A stretch of 14,575 nt of DNA from contig JAEWNJ010000002.1 of the NCBI GenBank assembly GCA_023392795.1, positions 1-14,575 on the forward strand. The letters are read 5' to 3'. How positions within the stretch are numbered: position 1 is the stretch's first letter; every line of letters begins with the position of its first letter. The translations under genes were made by a program, and so were the position numbers. Origin of the DNA: Candidatus Cloacimonadota bacterium. Its GTDB lineage: Bacteria; Cloacimonadota; Cloacimonadia; Cloacimonadales; Cloacimonadaceae. Below, one piece after another: positions 1 through 8,059 of this stretch. The notes below the pieces were generated by a model. That model saw nothing but the letters and a program-made list of their open reading frames with translations. It did no database searches and was not told the DNA's origin.

Positions 1-30
1 GCGGCTTTGATCTATACCCTGAAAGCATGA
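1..30 (+). CDS. C-terminal tail of an upstream gene (partial)
   Basis: Frame 1 is open from the window edge and ends in TGA at 28-30. It reads AALIYTLKA and then stops. The TGA overlaps the ATG of the next gene as ATGA, a common junction for translationally coupled operon genes. Nine residues are too few to identify the product; a YgeY-type peptidase or another member of the same catabolic operon is possible but is a guess. The frame of the next gene is also open back to the edge, so the coupling is probable rather than proven. Confidence 0.45.
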   Translation, partial: AALIYTLKA

Positions 31-1220
31 CCTATCTAAAAAGCCTCCGATGTACCATGTGCGGGAAGGAATTCGATCCCTCCCCCCTAAACTACTTGTG
101 TGACAAGTGTGCTCAGGATTACCGTCCTGGCATGCCGCTCAAAGGTATATTGGAAGCTGTATTCGATTACGATGGCATCAAAAGCGGATGGATGGAATAT
201 CTATCAGCTTTTCCCAATGCTGGTGCGCAGCAAAAGATGGAGAAGCTGTGTGAGCTGTTTTGTCCGCTGGAAAAGGAATACTTCCCACCTCTCCCGGTCG
301 GCTGTACTCCGTTGATCGAATGCGCCAATTTTGCAGCGGAAACGCTGTATCTGAAGTTCGATGGGGTGAATCCCAGCGGATCCTTCAAGGATAGAGCGTC
401 CTTTCTGATGGTGGCAGAAGCCAATCGTTTGGGCATCAGAGAGATAGTGGCCGCCTCCACGGGGAATGCCGCTTCTTCACTGGCTGCCATCTGTGCCGCA
501 GCGGGATTAAAAGCGGTGATCTTCACGCCTGCCACTGCTCCAGAAGCCAAACTGGTTCAGATCAGGATTCATGGGGCAGAACTGCACAGGGTGGACGGCA
601 CTTATGACGATGCCTTTGCCGCCGCTCTGGACTATGCGGCGAATCACGAATGCCTGAATCGGAATACAGCCTATCACCCTTATACCATTGAGGGGAAAAA
701 GACTGCCGGACTGGAACTCTATATTCAGATGAAAGGGGTGTCGGATTACATCTTTATCCCCACAGGTGATGGCGTGATCCTCAGCGGGATCCACAAAGCC
801 TTTACCGATCTGATGCAGGCGGGGATCATTGGTAAATTGCCCAGGCTGGTGGCTGTGCAGGCGGAGAGCTCGGACGCGATCAGTTCCTATATGGAAAATG
901 GATATTACCGGGATGCAGCAAGCCCGCAGACCGTGGCCGATTCCATCTCGGTGAAAACGCCCTCGGCGGCGCATCTGGCGTATCGGGCGTTGAAGGAAAG
1001 CTCCGGGGCTGCCCGCAGAGTATCTGATAACGAGATTCTGGCAGCGCAACGGCTATTGGCTGAGCGTAGCGGCATCTTTTGCGAGCCTTCCAGTGCAGCT
1101 ACTCTGGCGGCATATTATCAAGCCAAAGAACAGGCGTTGATCGAAGAAGGGGCCAAAACAGTGCTGATGCTCACTGGTCATGGTTTGAAGGACATCCGGG
1201 CGGTGAAGTTTGATGCCTGA
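27..1220 (+). CDS. Threonine-synthase-like PLP-dependent enzyme with N-terminal zinc ribbon
   Basis: This is a 397-residue fold-type II PLP enzyme of the threonine synthase family. The N-terminus has a zinc-ribbon pattern (C9, C12, C25, C28), followed by the PLP-lysine motif SGSFKDR with K121. Next come STGN at 144-147, which contacts the cofactor in this fold, and a GDG-containing phosphate-binding stretch at about 247-254. Its length suits the family. It opens the cluster by ATGA overlap with an upstream gene, and its end overlaps the amidohydrolase start. True threonine synthases normally sit with homoserine genes. Here the neighbours are a hydantoinase-type amidohydrolase, a molybdenum hydroxylase and YgeW, so I infer a catabolic beta/gamma-elimination or ammonia-lyase role. 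One candidate is a stand-in for diaminopropionate ammonia-lyase. The family call is firm; the substrate is unknown. Confidence 0.85.
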   Translation: MTYLKSLRCTMCGKEFDPSPLNYLCDKCAQDYRPGMPLKGILEAVFDYDGIKSGWMEYLSAFPNAGAQQKMEKLCELFCPLEKEYFPPLPVGCTPLIECANFAAETLYLKFDGVNPSGSFKDRASFLMVAEANRLGIREIVAASTGNAASSLAAICAAAGLKAVIFTPATAPEAKLVQIRIHGAELHRVDGTYDDAFAAALDYAANHECLNRNTAYHPYTIEGKKTAGLELYIQMKGVSDYIFIPTGDGVILSGIHKAFTDLMQAGIIGKLPRLVAVQAESSDAISSYMENGYYRDAASPQTVADSISVKTPSAAHLAYRALKESSGAARRVSDNEILAAQRLLAERSGIFCEPSSAATLAAYYQAKEQALIEEGAKTVLMLTGHGLKDIRAVKFDA

Positions 1221-2217
1221 ACCAGCTTATCTGGATTTCCACGTACATGTGGGCGAAGATATCGGCGGATACACTCTCAGAGATGGCTTCTCCGATCTCG
1301 CAAAACTATGCAGCAAAGCAGCAGATCCGGATGATCCGCCCCTGAAGGGGATCGGGGCTTTCGTAACTCAGGCCGCTTCTCAAAGCCTGGCGACCTGTCT
1401 GCAGAGGATGCGGGAAAGCGCTCAGCGGTACTTTCCAGGGCAGGTGTTTTGGCATCTTACCCCAGTTTCCGATGCCATCGATGAGGTGTTGCCCCTGCTG
1501 GGCTCCGATACTGATCTAAAGTTTTATACCACCTATAAGCCTCAAGGCTTGTACAAATCCTACCGGGAAATCGCAGAATGGATGGAAGCTTTGAGCAGCC
1601 AAAAGACCAGAATCCTGGTACACTGCGAAGATGATGAATGCGTGGCGGAATACTCTGCCCGGCATCCTTTCCGGCACCCTCACGACCACTGTCTCCGGCG
1701 TCCGGAGATTGCCGAAATCGTAGCGGTGGAAAAGATTCTGGAGCTAAGCCTGAAGCATAAGCATCCAGTGCATATCGTGCACGTGTCTTCACCCCGGGCA
1801 GCGCTGTTGATCAAAGAAGCAAAAAAGCACTTTCAGGGCATCACTTGCGAAACCGCCCCGCATTATCTGCTGCAGAGCGAGGATGATCTGAAGGGGGATA
1901 AAGCCCATCGTATGATCTGCACTCCGCCCTTTCGCAGCGAGCAATCCCGGGGGATGATGGGGGAGCTGCTGCAAGACGACGTATTTGATATTCTGGCCAG
2001 CGATCACTGCGCTTTTACCAATGCCGATAAGGACCGGTACAGGGATCAGCCCGAAAAGGTTCCCTGTGGCATCGAAGGAATTGGCACTTTATTCACATCC
2101 ATCAATGCAGCTTTCGTTCGCTCCGGAAGGATCAAGGCAGAGCATCTGCGGCTGCTGACCAGGGATCGGGTGATGGCTCTGATGAACATCCTAAGCGGAG
2201 GAGAATATGGCCTATAG
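1213..2217 (+). CDS. Minimal dihydroorotase/hydantoinase-type amidohydrolase
   Basis: This is a 334-residue metal-dependent amidohydrolase that would open or close a cyclic amide (hydantoin, dihydropyrimidine or dihydroorotate type). The binuclear-metal residues are all visible: HVH (H10, H12), K103 in DLKFYTTY as the likely carbamylated lysine, H137, H190 and D264 in ASDH. RRPEIAE at about 162-168, CETAPHY at 212-218 and CGIEG near 285-289 are family signatures. It begins almost directly at the HxH strand and stops soon after the last barrel helices. It therefore lacks the N- and C-terminal beta-sandwich segments that bring relatives to about 430-460 residues. I chose ATG 1213 over TTG 1210 because GGTGA lies 6 bases before it. 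It overlaps the preceding gene by 8 bases and the next by 11. In this operon it probably acts on a ring-opened or ring-hydroxylated purine or pyrimidine product. Confidence 0.85.
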   Translation: MPEPAYLDFHVHVGEDIGGYTLRDGFSDLAKLCSKAADPDDPPLKGIGAFVTQAASQSLATCLQRMRESAQRYFPGQVFWHLTPVSDAIDEVLPLLGSDTDLKFYTTYKPQGLYKSYREIAEWMEALSSQKTRILVHCEDDECVAEYSARHPFRHPHDHCLRRPEIAEIVAVEKILELSLKHKHPVHIVHVSSPRAALLIKEAKKHFQGITCETAPHYLLQSEDDLKGDKAHRMICTPPFRSEQSRGMMGELLQDDVFDILASDHCAFTNADKDRYRDQPEKVPCGIEGIGTLFTSINAAFVRSGRIKAEHLRLLTRDRVMALMNILSGGEYGL

Positions 2218-4438
2218 AAATGATGCCTATGCCAAAGTAACAGGAAGGGCTAAATACACTGATGACTACACCTTGCCGGGCATGTTGCATGCAGTACCTC
2301 TGCACGCGCCGGTTGCTTCCGCCAAAATCATCAGGATAGATAGCTCCGAGGCAGAAATGAGCGCGGGGGTGCGAGCGGTATTCACTGCTGATGATATCCC
2401 GGGTTCGGTGTACTTCGGACAGATCATCAGGGATTATCCCACTCTGGCCCAATCCCGCATTCGTAGCACCGGCGATGTTCTGGCCCTGGTGGTGGCGGAA
2501 ACCCGCGATCAGGCTCTTGCCGCACTGCCTCTGATCAAGCTTGAATGGGAAGCATTGCCCGCACTCTACGATCCCGAGGAAGCCCTCAAGGCTGATGCCA
2601 TCCTGATCAATGAAAGTCACGGCTCCAATATTTGCAATTATCACCGTGTTCGCACCGGTGACATCACAGAGGGCGAACGCGAAGCCGACCTTGTGATCGA
2701 AAGGAGCTTTACCACTTCCCGCGCGGAACATGTCTATCTGGAACCGGAATGCGGGCTCGCGCAGCTCAGGCCGGATGGCGTGATGGAGATCATCGGCAGC
2801 ATGCAGCATCCCTTTAGCACCCGGCGTTTTGTGGCCTCCACTCTGGGTTTAGAACTAAAGGATGTGGAGGTAAAGACTGTTCCCATGGGCGGCGGCTTTG
2901 GCGGTAAAGATGATACCGCTGCTCTGGTCTGTGCCCGTGCCGCGCTCTGTGCGTATCTTTTACATAAACCGGTGAAACTCTGCTACAGCAGGGAAATGAG
3001 CATGCGTGAAAGCTATAAACGCCATCCCTATACCCTGCAGTATCGCATGGGCCTGAAAAAAGACGGCAAGATCACTTTCTTCAAGGTCCGCATGGTTGCC
3101 GATAGCGGGGCTTATTGCAGCGTAACTCCCTGGGTCACCTGGCGCAGTACGGTTCAGTGTTGTGGCTGCTACTCTGTGCCCAATGTGCACACTGACGTAT
3201 ATGGTGTATATACCAACAACATCTTTACCGGCGCGTTCAGGGGCTTCGGCTCGCCGCAGGTAAACTGGGCCATCGAGCAACTCGTGGAGATAGCCGCACA
3301 GGAGCTTGGCATGGATGAACTGGAGTTTCGCCGGATCAATATGGTCAGGCAGGGCTCGCGCACCGTCACCGGCCAGGTATTGGATACACACATCGTGTCT
3401 CTTCAGGAAGTGATGGATAGAGTGCTGGCTGAAATAGATTATGAAAACAAGCGCAAGATCTGCAGCTTTGGCGATCCCAAGCAGGACAAATGGTATGGCA
3501 TCGGGCTGGCAATATCCTATCGGGGCATGAGTTTGGGCGCTGAAGGTGTGGATTTTAACAGCGCCATTATCAATGTACAGCCGGATGGCTCGGTACTCAT
3601 CGAAACAGGTGTGCACGAAAATGGTCAGGGTGCGGAGAGCGCCATGATCCTGATTGCTGCAGAAGAACTGGGACTGCCAGTTTCACGACTGCGTTACCGG
3701 ATGCCGTCCACTTCCAATATTCCCGATGGGGGCACCACAGTAGCTTCTCGTGGCACGCTTTTAGGCGGAGGAGCCACCACCAATGCCTGCAAGATCCTGA
3801 AGAGTATCATCGCTGAAGTGTTGGAAAAGGAGTATGAGCGCAAGGCCGACGGCTTTGTGGGCGGTAATATTCTGGACACTTCTGGACTACTCATCTGCAC
3901 ATGGGAAGAGGCGATCAGGCTTTGTTACGCCAGACAGGTCTATCCTTATGCCTTTGGCGTCTTTCAGGCCCCACGGGTATCCTGGGATGAAGACACCGGC
4001 CAGGGCAATGCCTATTTCACTTGGGTTTACGGCGCTCAGGCAGTGGAACTGGAGGTGGATCGCATCAGCGGGAAGGTAACTCTGCTAAACATGGTGGCTG
4101 CGCACGATGTGGGCAGAGCGATCAATCCCGATATGGTAAAAGGACAGTTTTACGGCGGACTCACAATGGGAGCGGGCTATGCTCTCTATGAGGAAGTGCC
4201 CCTCAAAGATGGCGCGGCAATCCCTACTAATTACCATCAGTACAGAGTGCTACGTTCCACTGATTTGCCAGAGATGACGGCCATCATCGTGGAGAATCCC
4301 GATCCCACTTCACCGTCAAGGGCCAAGGGCATCGGCGAACCAACTTTGGAGATCACAGCGCCTGCCATTGCCAACGCCATCTATCGCGCTACCGGCAAGC
4401 GCTACTACGACCAACCCATCAAGATAAGGAGCGTCTGA
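2207..4438 (+). CDS. Xanthine dehydrogenase family, molybdopterin-binding subunit
   Basis: This 743-residue large subunit is a molybdenum hydroxylase, which inserts oxygen from water into aromatic N-heterocycles or aldehydes. The N-terminal hammerhead domain contains KVTGRAKYTDD (10-20). Molybdenum-cofactor motifs follow: Q200 in SMQHPF, GGGFGGK (228-234), GAFRGFG with R345 (342-348), ENGQG (471-475), GQFYGGLTMGAG (646-657) and KGIGEP with the catalytic glutamate E711. The arginine motif matches the xanthine dehydrogenase class, and the AYRCSFR loop of CO dehydrogenase is absent. The residue after GGGFGGK is D235, where bovine xanthine oxidase has the substrate-contacting Glu802. A local CCGC cluster (318-321) is unusual. 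GGAGGAG at 2197-2203 gives a strong start. Its partner, the [2Fe-2S] subunit, follows after one base. The physiological substrate cannot be read from the sequence; a purine is the leading guess. Confidence 0.92.
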   Translation: MAYRNDAYAKVTGRAKYTDDYTLPGMLHAVPLHAPVASAKIIRIDSSEAEMSAGVRAVFTADDIPGSVYFGQIIRDYPTLAQSRIRSTGDVLALVVAETRDQALAALPLIKLEWEALPALYDPEEALKADAILINESHGSNICNYHRVRTGDITEGEREADLVIERSFTTSRAEHVYLEPECGLAQLRPDGVMEIIGSMQHPFSTRRFVASTLGLELKDVEVKTVPMGGGFGGKDDTAALVCARAALCAYLLHKPVKLCYSREMSMRESYKRHPYTLQYRMGLKKDGKITFFKVRMVADSGAYCSVTPWVTWRSTVQCCGCYSVPNVHTDVYGVYTNNIFTGAFRGFGSPQVNWAIEQLVEIAAQELGMDELEFRRINMVRQGSRTVTGQVLDTHIVSLQEVMDRVLAEIDYENKRKICSFGDPKQDKWYGIGLAISYRGMSLGAEGVDFNSAIINVQPDGSVLIETGVHENGQGAESAMILIAAEELGLPVSRLRYRMPSTSNIPDGGTTVASRGTLLGGGATTNACKILKSIIAEVLEKEYERKADGFVGGNILDTSGLLICTWEEAIRLCYARQVYPYAFGVFQAPRVSWDEDTGQGNAYFTWVYGAQAVELEVDRISGKVTLLNMVAAHDVGRAINPDMVKGQFYGGLTMGAGYALYEEVPLKDGAAIPTNYHQYRVLRSTDLPEMTAIIVENPDPTSPSRAKGIGEPTLEITAPAIANAIYRATGKRYYDQPIKIRSV
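4426..4431 (+). promoter_or_regulatory. Ribosome binding site that decides a GTG start
   Basis: AAGGAG lies inside the end of the molybdopterin-subunit gene, 8 bases before GTG 4440. No ATG lies in a suitable place, so this site supports GTG as the start of the iron-sulfur subunit. Confidence 0.7.
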
Positions 4439-4439
4439 A

Positions 4440-4907
4440 GTGATCACTGTAAATGGCAAGACATACCAGATAGCAGCCACAAAATATGATCTGCTGCTAT
4501 CCACCTGGCTGCGGGAGGAGCTCATGCTTACGGGCACTAAAATCGGCTGCGGGATAGGTGTCTGCGGTTCCTGCACCGTTTTGGTGAATAAAGAGGCTAA
4601 GCGTAGCTGTAAACTGAAACTGCAGGATGTGTTGGGTCAGGAGATCACCACTATCGAAGGCATCGGCACCAAGGATGGCGGTTTGCATCCATTACAGCAG
4701 GCTTTCATCGACGCTGGAGCCATCCAATGCGGCTTCTGCACGCCCGGTATGGTGCTATCCGCGCTGGCCCTGCTATGCAAGAATCATCAGCCCAGCCGTG
4801 CCGAAATCAGACAAGCTCTGAAGGGGAATATCTGCCGCTGCACGGGCTATCAACAGATAATCGATGCCGTCCAGAAGGCGGCTACAATAATGTATCCAAA
4901 TGAATGA
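4440..4907 (+). CDS. Xanthine dehydrogenase family, [2Fe-2S] iron-sulfur subunit
   Basis: This 155-residue electron-transfer subunit carries two [2Fe-2S] clusters. The plant-ferredoxin-like N-terminal cluster uses C37, C42, C45 and C57 (CGIGVCGSC plus a later cysteine). The helical C-terminal cluster uses C97, C100, C132 and C134 (QCGFC and CRC), so all eight ligands are intact. Q96 is the glutamine that touches the molybdopterin in relatives. The length is typical. Translation starts at GTG one base after the stop of the large subunit, so the two are surely co-expressed. Electrons would leave through a FAD subunit in most homologues, but none is encoded in this window. Confidence 0.93.
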   Translation: MITVNGKTYQIAATKYDLLLSTWLREELMLTGTKIGCGIGVCGSCTVLVNKEAKRSCKLKLQDVLGQEITTIEGIGTKDGGLHPLQQAFIDAGAIQCGFCTPGMVLSALALLCKNHQPSRAEIRQALKGNICRCTGYQQIIDAVQKAATIMYPNE

Positions 4908-4915
4908 GGTAGATA

Positions 4916-6094
4916 ATGACAGAGTTTAATAAGCGTTTACTGGAATTGGAGAGCCTTGCTCCTGACCTGTTTGGTAAAGATTTCCTGCTTACTTGGGAGA
5001 ATAGCCTTGATAACCTCAAAGCAGTGATGCTGGTGGCAGAAATGCTGCAAATGCTGCACAAAGAGAAGAAACCCTGGCGCATCTTTGATTACGGCCTGGC
5101 AATCTCGATTTTCCGGGACAACAGCACCCGCACCCGTTTCAGCTTCGCCTCCGCCGTCAATGGGCTGGGGCTGGGGCTATCCGAACTGGACGAAGTGAAG
5201 TCCCAAATTGCCCATGGCGAAACCGTGCGTGAGACAGCCAATATGATCTCTTTCCTTACCGAAGTGATTGGCATTCGTGACGATATGTACCCGGGCGAGG
5301 GGCATACTTACATGAAGGAAGTGGCAGATGCCGTCAGTGAAGGTCATGCCAATGGTCTGCTGGCACAGCGTCCCACCCTGGTCAATCTGCAGTGCGATCT
5401 GGATCACCCTACTCAAAGTATGTCCGACCTGCTGAAGCTGAAAGATTACTTCGGCGGCTGGGATGCTCTGAAAGGCAAGAAGATAGCGATGAGCTGGGCT
5501 TACTCGCCATCCTACGGTAAGCCGCTCTCGGTACCTCAGGGCGTGATCAATCTGATGACGCGATTTGGTATGGACGTGGTTCTTGCGCATCCGGAAGGAT
5601 ACGATCTGCTGCCTGAAACCCTGGATAGCGCCAAAGCCTTTGCTACAAAGAGCGGTGGGTCCTTTACTCATGTGCACGACATGGCTGAAGCCTTCAAAGA
5701 CGCCGACGTGGTTTACCCCAAGTCCTGGGCACCGATGGCCGTGATGCAGAAACGGACAGAACTACTGAAACAGGGCGATAAACCAGCCCTCAAAGACCTT
5801 GAACTGCACTGCCTGGAAGAGAATAAACGCCATATAGACTGGGAATGCACTGAAGCCATGATGCAACTGACCAAAAATGGCAACGCACTGTATGAGCACT
5901 GCCTGCCCGCCGACATCAGCGATGTTAGCTGCCCGCGCGGCGAAGTGGCCAAAAGCGTATTTGAACGCTATCGCCTGCACACCTATCAGGAAGCAGGCTT
6001 CAAACCCTTTGTGATCGCTGCAATGATCTTCAACAGCAAGGTGCAGGATGTGGCGGGGAAGTTGAAGTACCTTGGTTCCCCAGTACCCTACTAA
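4916..6094 (+). CDS. ygeW: YgeW-type knotted carbamoyltransferase
   Basis: This 392-residue protein is close in length to E. coli YgeW (about 396). The carbamoyl-phosphate-binding motifs are STRTR (70-74) and HPTQ (164-167). The YgeW-like loop YSPSYGKPLSVPQ (196-208) and the HCLP motif (328-331) complete the site. YgeW proteins are regarded as catabolic: they phosphorolyse a carbamoylated amino compound (a ureido acid) to give carbamoyl phosphate, which carbamate kinase can turn into ATP. E. coli ygeW sits with ygeX, ygeY and hyuA, and the neighbours here match in outline. No carbamate kinase gene is in the window. The start at ATG 4916 has GAGG six bases before it and follows the stop of the preceding gene by 8 bases. 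Ordinary ornithine or aspartate transcarbamylase is less likely because of the length, the loop and the context. Confidence 0.88.
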   Translation: MTEFNKRLLELESLAPDLFGKDFLLTWENSLDNLKAVMLVAEMLQMLHKEKKPWRIFDYGLAISIFRDNSTRTRFSFASAVNGLGLGLSELDEVKSQIAHGETVRETANMISFLTEVIGIRDDMYPGEGHTYMKEVADAVSEGHANGLLAQRPTLVNLQCDLDHPTQSMSDLLKLKDYFGGWDALKGKKIAMSWAYSPSYGKPLSVPQGVINLMTRFGMDVVLAHPEGYDLLPETLDSAKAFATKSGGSFTHVHDMAEAFKDADVVYPKSWAPMAVMQKRTELLKQGDKPALKDLELHCLEENKRHIDWECTEAMMQLTKNGNALYEHCLPADISDVSCPRGEVAKSVFERYRLHTYQEAGFKPFVIAAMIFNSKVQDVAGKLKYLGSPVPY

Positions 6095-6117
6095 AGATTA
6101 GCGGATTAGGAGTATAC

Positions 6118-7563
6118 ATGCCGAAACTAATAGTGAAAACCGACCCCATGGTAGCGAAGAAGAACGCTGCTCGTTGTAAAGCCCGCGGGATCATTCTGCC
6201 CACCATTCGTCAACAGATGCATCCTGAAACCATTCCAGAAGCCATTAAAGCGAAGATTAAGCCCATCGGACTCTGGGATATCAACCCGCTCAATCTCTTC
6301 CGGATAACCTGGAAGAACGATATTAACACAGGTCTTTTCGGAAACCCGAACTACTTTGAGATACCCTCTGAGATCACCGGAGTAAAGGCCCGCATTATCG
6401 GTCTGGTCGGCAAATACTTCCCCACTGGTGCGCACAAAGTTGGCGCAGCTTATGGCTGCTTAGCACCCCGTTTAGTGAGCGGGACCTTTGATCCCGAGAT
6501 ACACAAGGCAGTCTGGCCTTCCACCGGGAACTACTGTCGTGGCGGCGCCTTTGATTGCGCCTTGCTGGATTGTCCTGCAGTCGCCATCCTGCCCGAGGAG
6601 ATGAGTAAAGAGCGTTTTGACTGGTTGCGGGAGATAGGCGCAGAAGTATTTGCCACTCCCGGCTGTGAATCCAACGTCAAGGAGATCTACGACAAGTGCG
6701 CAGAGCTCCGTCCTGATCCCAAGTATGCGATTCTCAATCAATTTGAGGAGTTTGGCAATTCCTTCTGGCATTATCATGTAACCGGAAACGCCATTGAGGA
6801 AGTGTACGACCTCATCAAGCAACCCGGAAACCGCCTTGCCGCCTATGTGAGTTCCACCGGATCTGCCGGAACCATCGCTGCGGGAGATTACCTGAAAAAG
6901 ATCCATCCCCTGATGAAAACAACGGCGGCAGAAGCTTTTGAATGCCCCACGCTGCTGAACAACGGCTTTGGCGGCCATCGCATCGAGGGCATCGGCGATA
7001 AACATGTTCCCTGGGTACATAACGTACGTAACACCGATGCTGTGGCAGCCATCCGCGATGAAGACTGCATGCGGCTTTTACGGCTGTTTAACGAGGAAGA
7101 AGGGCACAAGCTCCTCATCGATAGCGGCGTAAGCGCTCTTCTGGTGAAAGAACTGCCGCTGCTGGGCATTTCCTCCATCGGTAACCTGCTGGCCTGCATC
7201 AAGATGGCCAAGTACTTTGAATACAATGAGGATGACGTCATCTTCACCTGTTTCACCGATTCCGCCGGCATGTATGAGAGCAGGATTCAGGAGCAGCGCG
7301 CCTTGAAGGGAGACTACAGTGAATTGCAAGCCGCTCTGGATCGCGAAGCAGCGCTAAACAGCCAGGCTTATGACAACTTCCTGGAGCTTAGCTATCAGGA
7401 CAAAAAGCGCATTCACAACTTGAAATACTACACCTGGGTGGAGCAGCAAGGCAAGACCTATGAGGAGATCCTCAAGCAGTGGGATCCCCAGTATTGGGTG
7501 GAAACCTTTGAAGAAAACCTGGATGAACTCGACCGGGCCATTGAGGAATTCAACGCCCTATAA
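6118..7563 (+). CDS. TrpB-like fold-type II PLP enzyme of unknown substrate
   Basis: This is a 481-residue PLP-dependent enzyme. The cofactor lysine is probably K107 in PTGAHKVGAAYG, a context close to the TGAHK of tryptophan synthase beta rather than the SxKDR of threonine or cysteine synthases. STGNY (135-139) follows, then the phosphate-binding SSTGSAGT (245-252) and TDSAG (380-384). The last roughly 90 residues form an acidic, probably helical tail not usual in cysteine synthases. It is not tryptophan synthase: no trp neighbours are present and the GAGQH loop is replaced by STGNYCRGG. TTAGGAG at 6106-6112 lies 5 bases before the ATG. The position directly after YgeW suggests that it acts on the amino acid released by the carbamoyltransferase, as diaminopropionate ammonia-lyase (YgeX) does in other bacteria. 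That role is inference. Confidence 0.8.
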   Translation: MPKLIVKTDPMVAKKNAARCKARGIILPTIRQQMHPETIPEAIKAKIKPIGLWDINPLNLFRITWKNDINTGLFGNPNYFEIPSEITGVKARIIGLVGKYFPTGAHKVGAAYGCLAPRLVSGTFDPEIHKAVWPSTGNYCRGGAFDCALLDCPAVAILPEEMSKERFDWLREIGAEVFATPGCESNVKEIYDKCAELRPDPKYAILNQFEEFGNSFWHYHVTGNAIEEVYDLIKQPGNRLAAYVSSTGSAGTIAAGDYLKKIHPLMKTTAAEAFECPTLLNNGFGGHRIEGIGDKHVPWVHNVRNTDAVAAIRDEDCMRLLRLFNEEEGHKLLIDSGVSALLVKELPLLGISSIGNLLACIKMAKYFEYNEDDVIFTCFTDSAGMYESRIQEQRALKGDYSELQAALDREAALNSQAYDNFLELSYQDKKRIHNLKYYTWVEQQGKTYEEILKQWDPQYWVETFEENLDELDRAIEEFNAL

Positions 7564-8050
7564 GGTTACAGCCATCATTCTCGCTTCAGGTAAAGGCAGC
7601 CGCTATGGACAGCCCAAATCTGAAGCGATGCTGGATGGCAAGCTATTCTCAGACATTATTACCGATACTCTGCGAGCTGCCGGACTGGAAAGCATCGTAT
7701 TGGCTGATCACTGCGCCAGTTCTTCCATGCTGGACACTCTGAAGCAGACGATTTCCGCCCTCCCTGTTCCGGCCGATTTCTACCTTGTTATTCCCGTGGA
7801 TCATCCCCATGTACATACTTCGACCGTCGTGGCCTTAATCGCCGCTCTTCACCCCGGGATCATCGTAAAGCCAGTTTATCATGGTCAAAGCGGCCATCCC
7901 GTCATCATTCCCGCAGCTTTGGACCTGTCCGCTTCCGACAACGCGGAGGGTTTGCGCGGAATCATCGCCGCCTCTTTATGCCCCAAAAAGTTTGTGGAAG
8001 TGGAGGATCCGGGCATCCTCATAAACATAAATCATCCCACCAAAGATTAA
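7523..8050 (+). CDS. Short MocA-like molybdenum cofactor cytidylyltransferase
   Basis: This nucleotidyltransferase of the MobA/MocA type would attach CMP to the molybdopterin used by the hydroxylase encoded just upstream. Numbered from ATG 7523, the nucleotide-binding motif LASGKGSRYGQPK is at 20-32, the metal-binding PVDHP at 91-95 and GQSGHP at 121-126. GILININHP near the end resembles the family's GI-x-DIDTP. At about 175 residues it is shorter than the usual 190-200. It appears to lack the segment with the NP...G...S motif between the second strand and the following helix. The start is unclear. The conserved part begins right after the previous gene's stop without an ATG, so translation must start inside that gene. 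Candidates are ATG 7523, TTG 7541 and the far upstream ATG 7460, none with a strong Shine-Dalgarno site. The enzyme class is fairly certain; CTP rather than GTP use is inferred from the neighbours. Confidence 0.75.
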   Translation: MNSTGPLRNSTPYKVTAIILASGKGSRYGQPKSEAMLDGKLFSDIITDTLRAAGLESIVLADHCASSSMLDTLKQTISALPVPADFYLVIPVDHPHVHTSTVVALIAALHPGIIVKPVYHGQSGHPVIIPAALDLSASDNAEGLRGIIAASLCPKKFVEVEDPGILININHPTKD

Positions 8051-8059
8051 GGAGCTATC

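Noticed and set aside
507..1049. Long open frame on the - strand inside the first gene
   Set aside because: It lies opposite a well-supported PLP enzyme, has no family-like motifs and is a shadow of that gene.
2207..4438. Form I carbon monoxide dehydrogenase large subunit
   Set aside because: The active-site loop reads GAFRGFG, the xanthine dehydrogenase form. The AYRCSFR loop of CO dehydrogenase is absent.
6118..7563. OrtB, the PLP subunit of 2-amino-4-oxopentanoate thiolase
   Set aside because: The length fits, but from memory OrtB has a SGSFKDR-type lysine motif, whereas this protein has TGAHK. No small OrtA-like gene is beside it.
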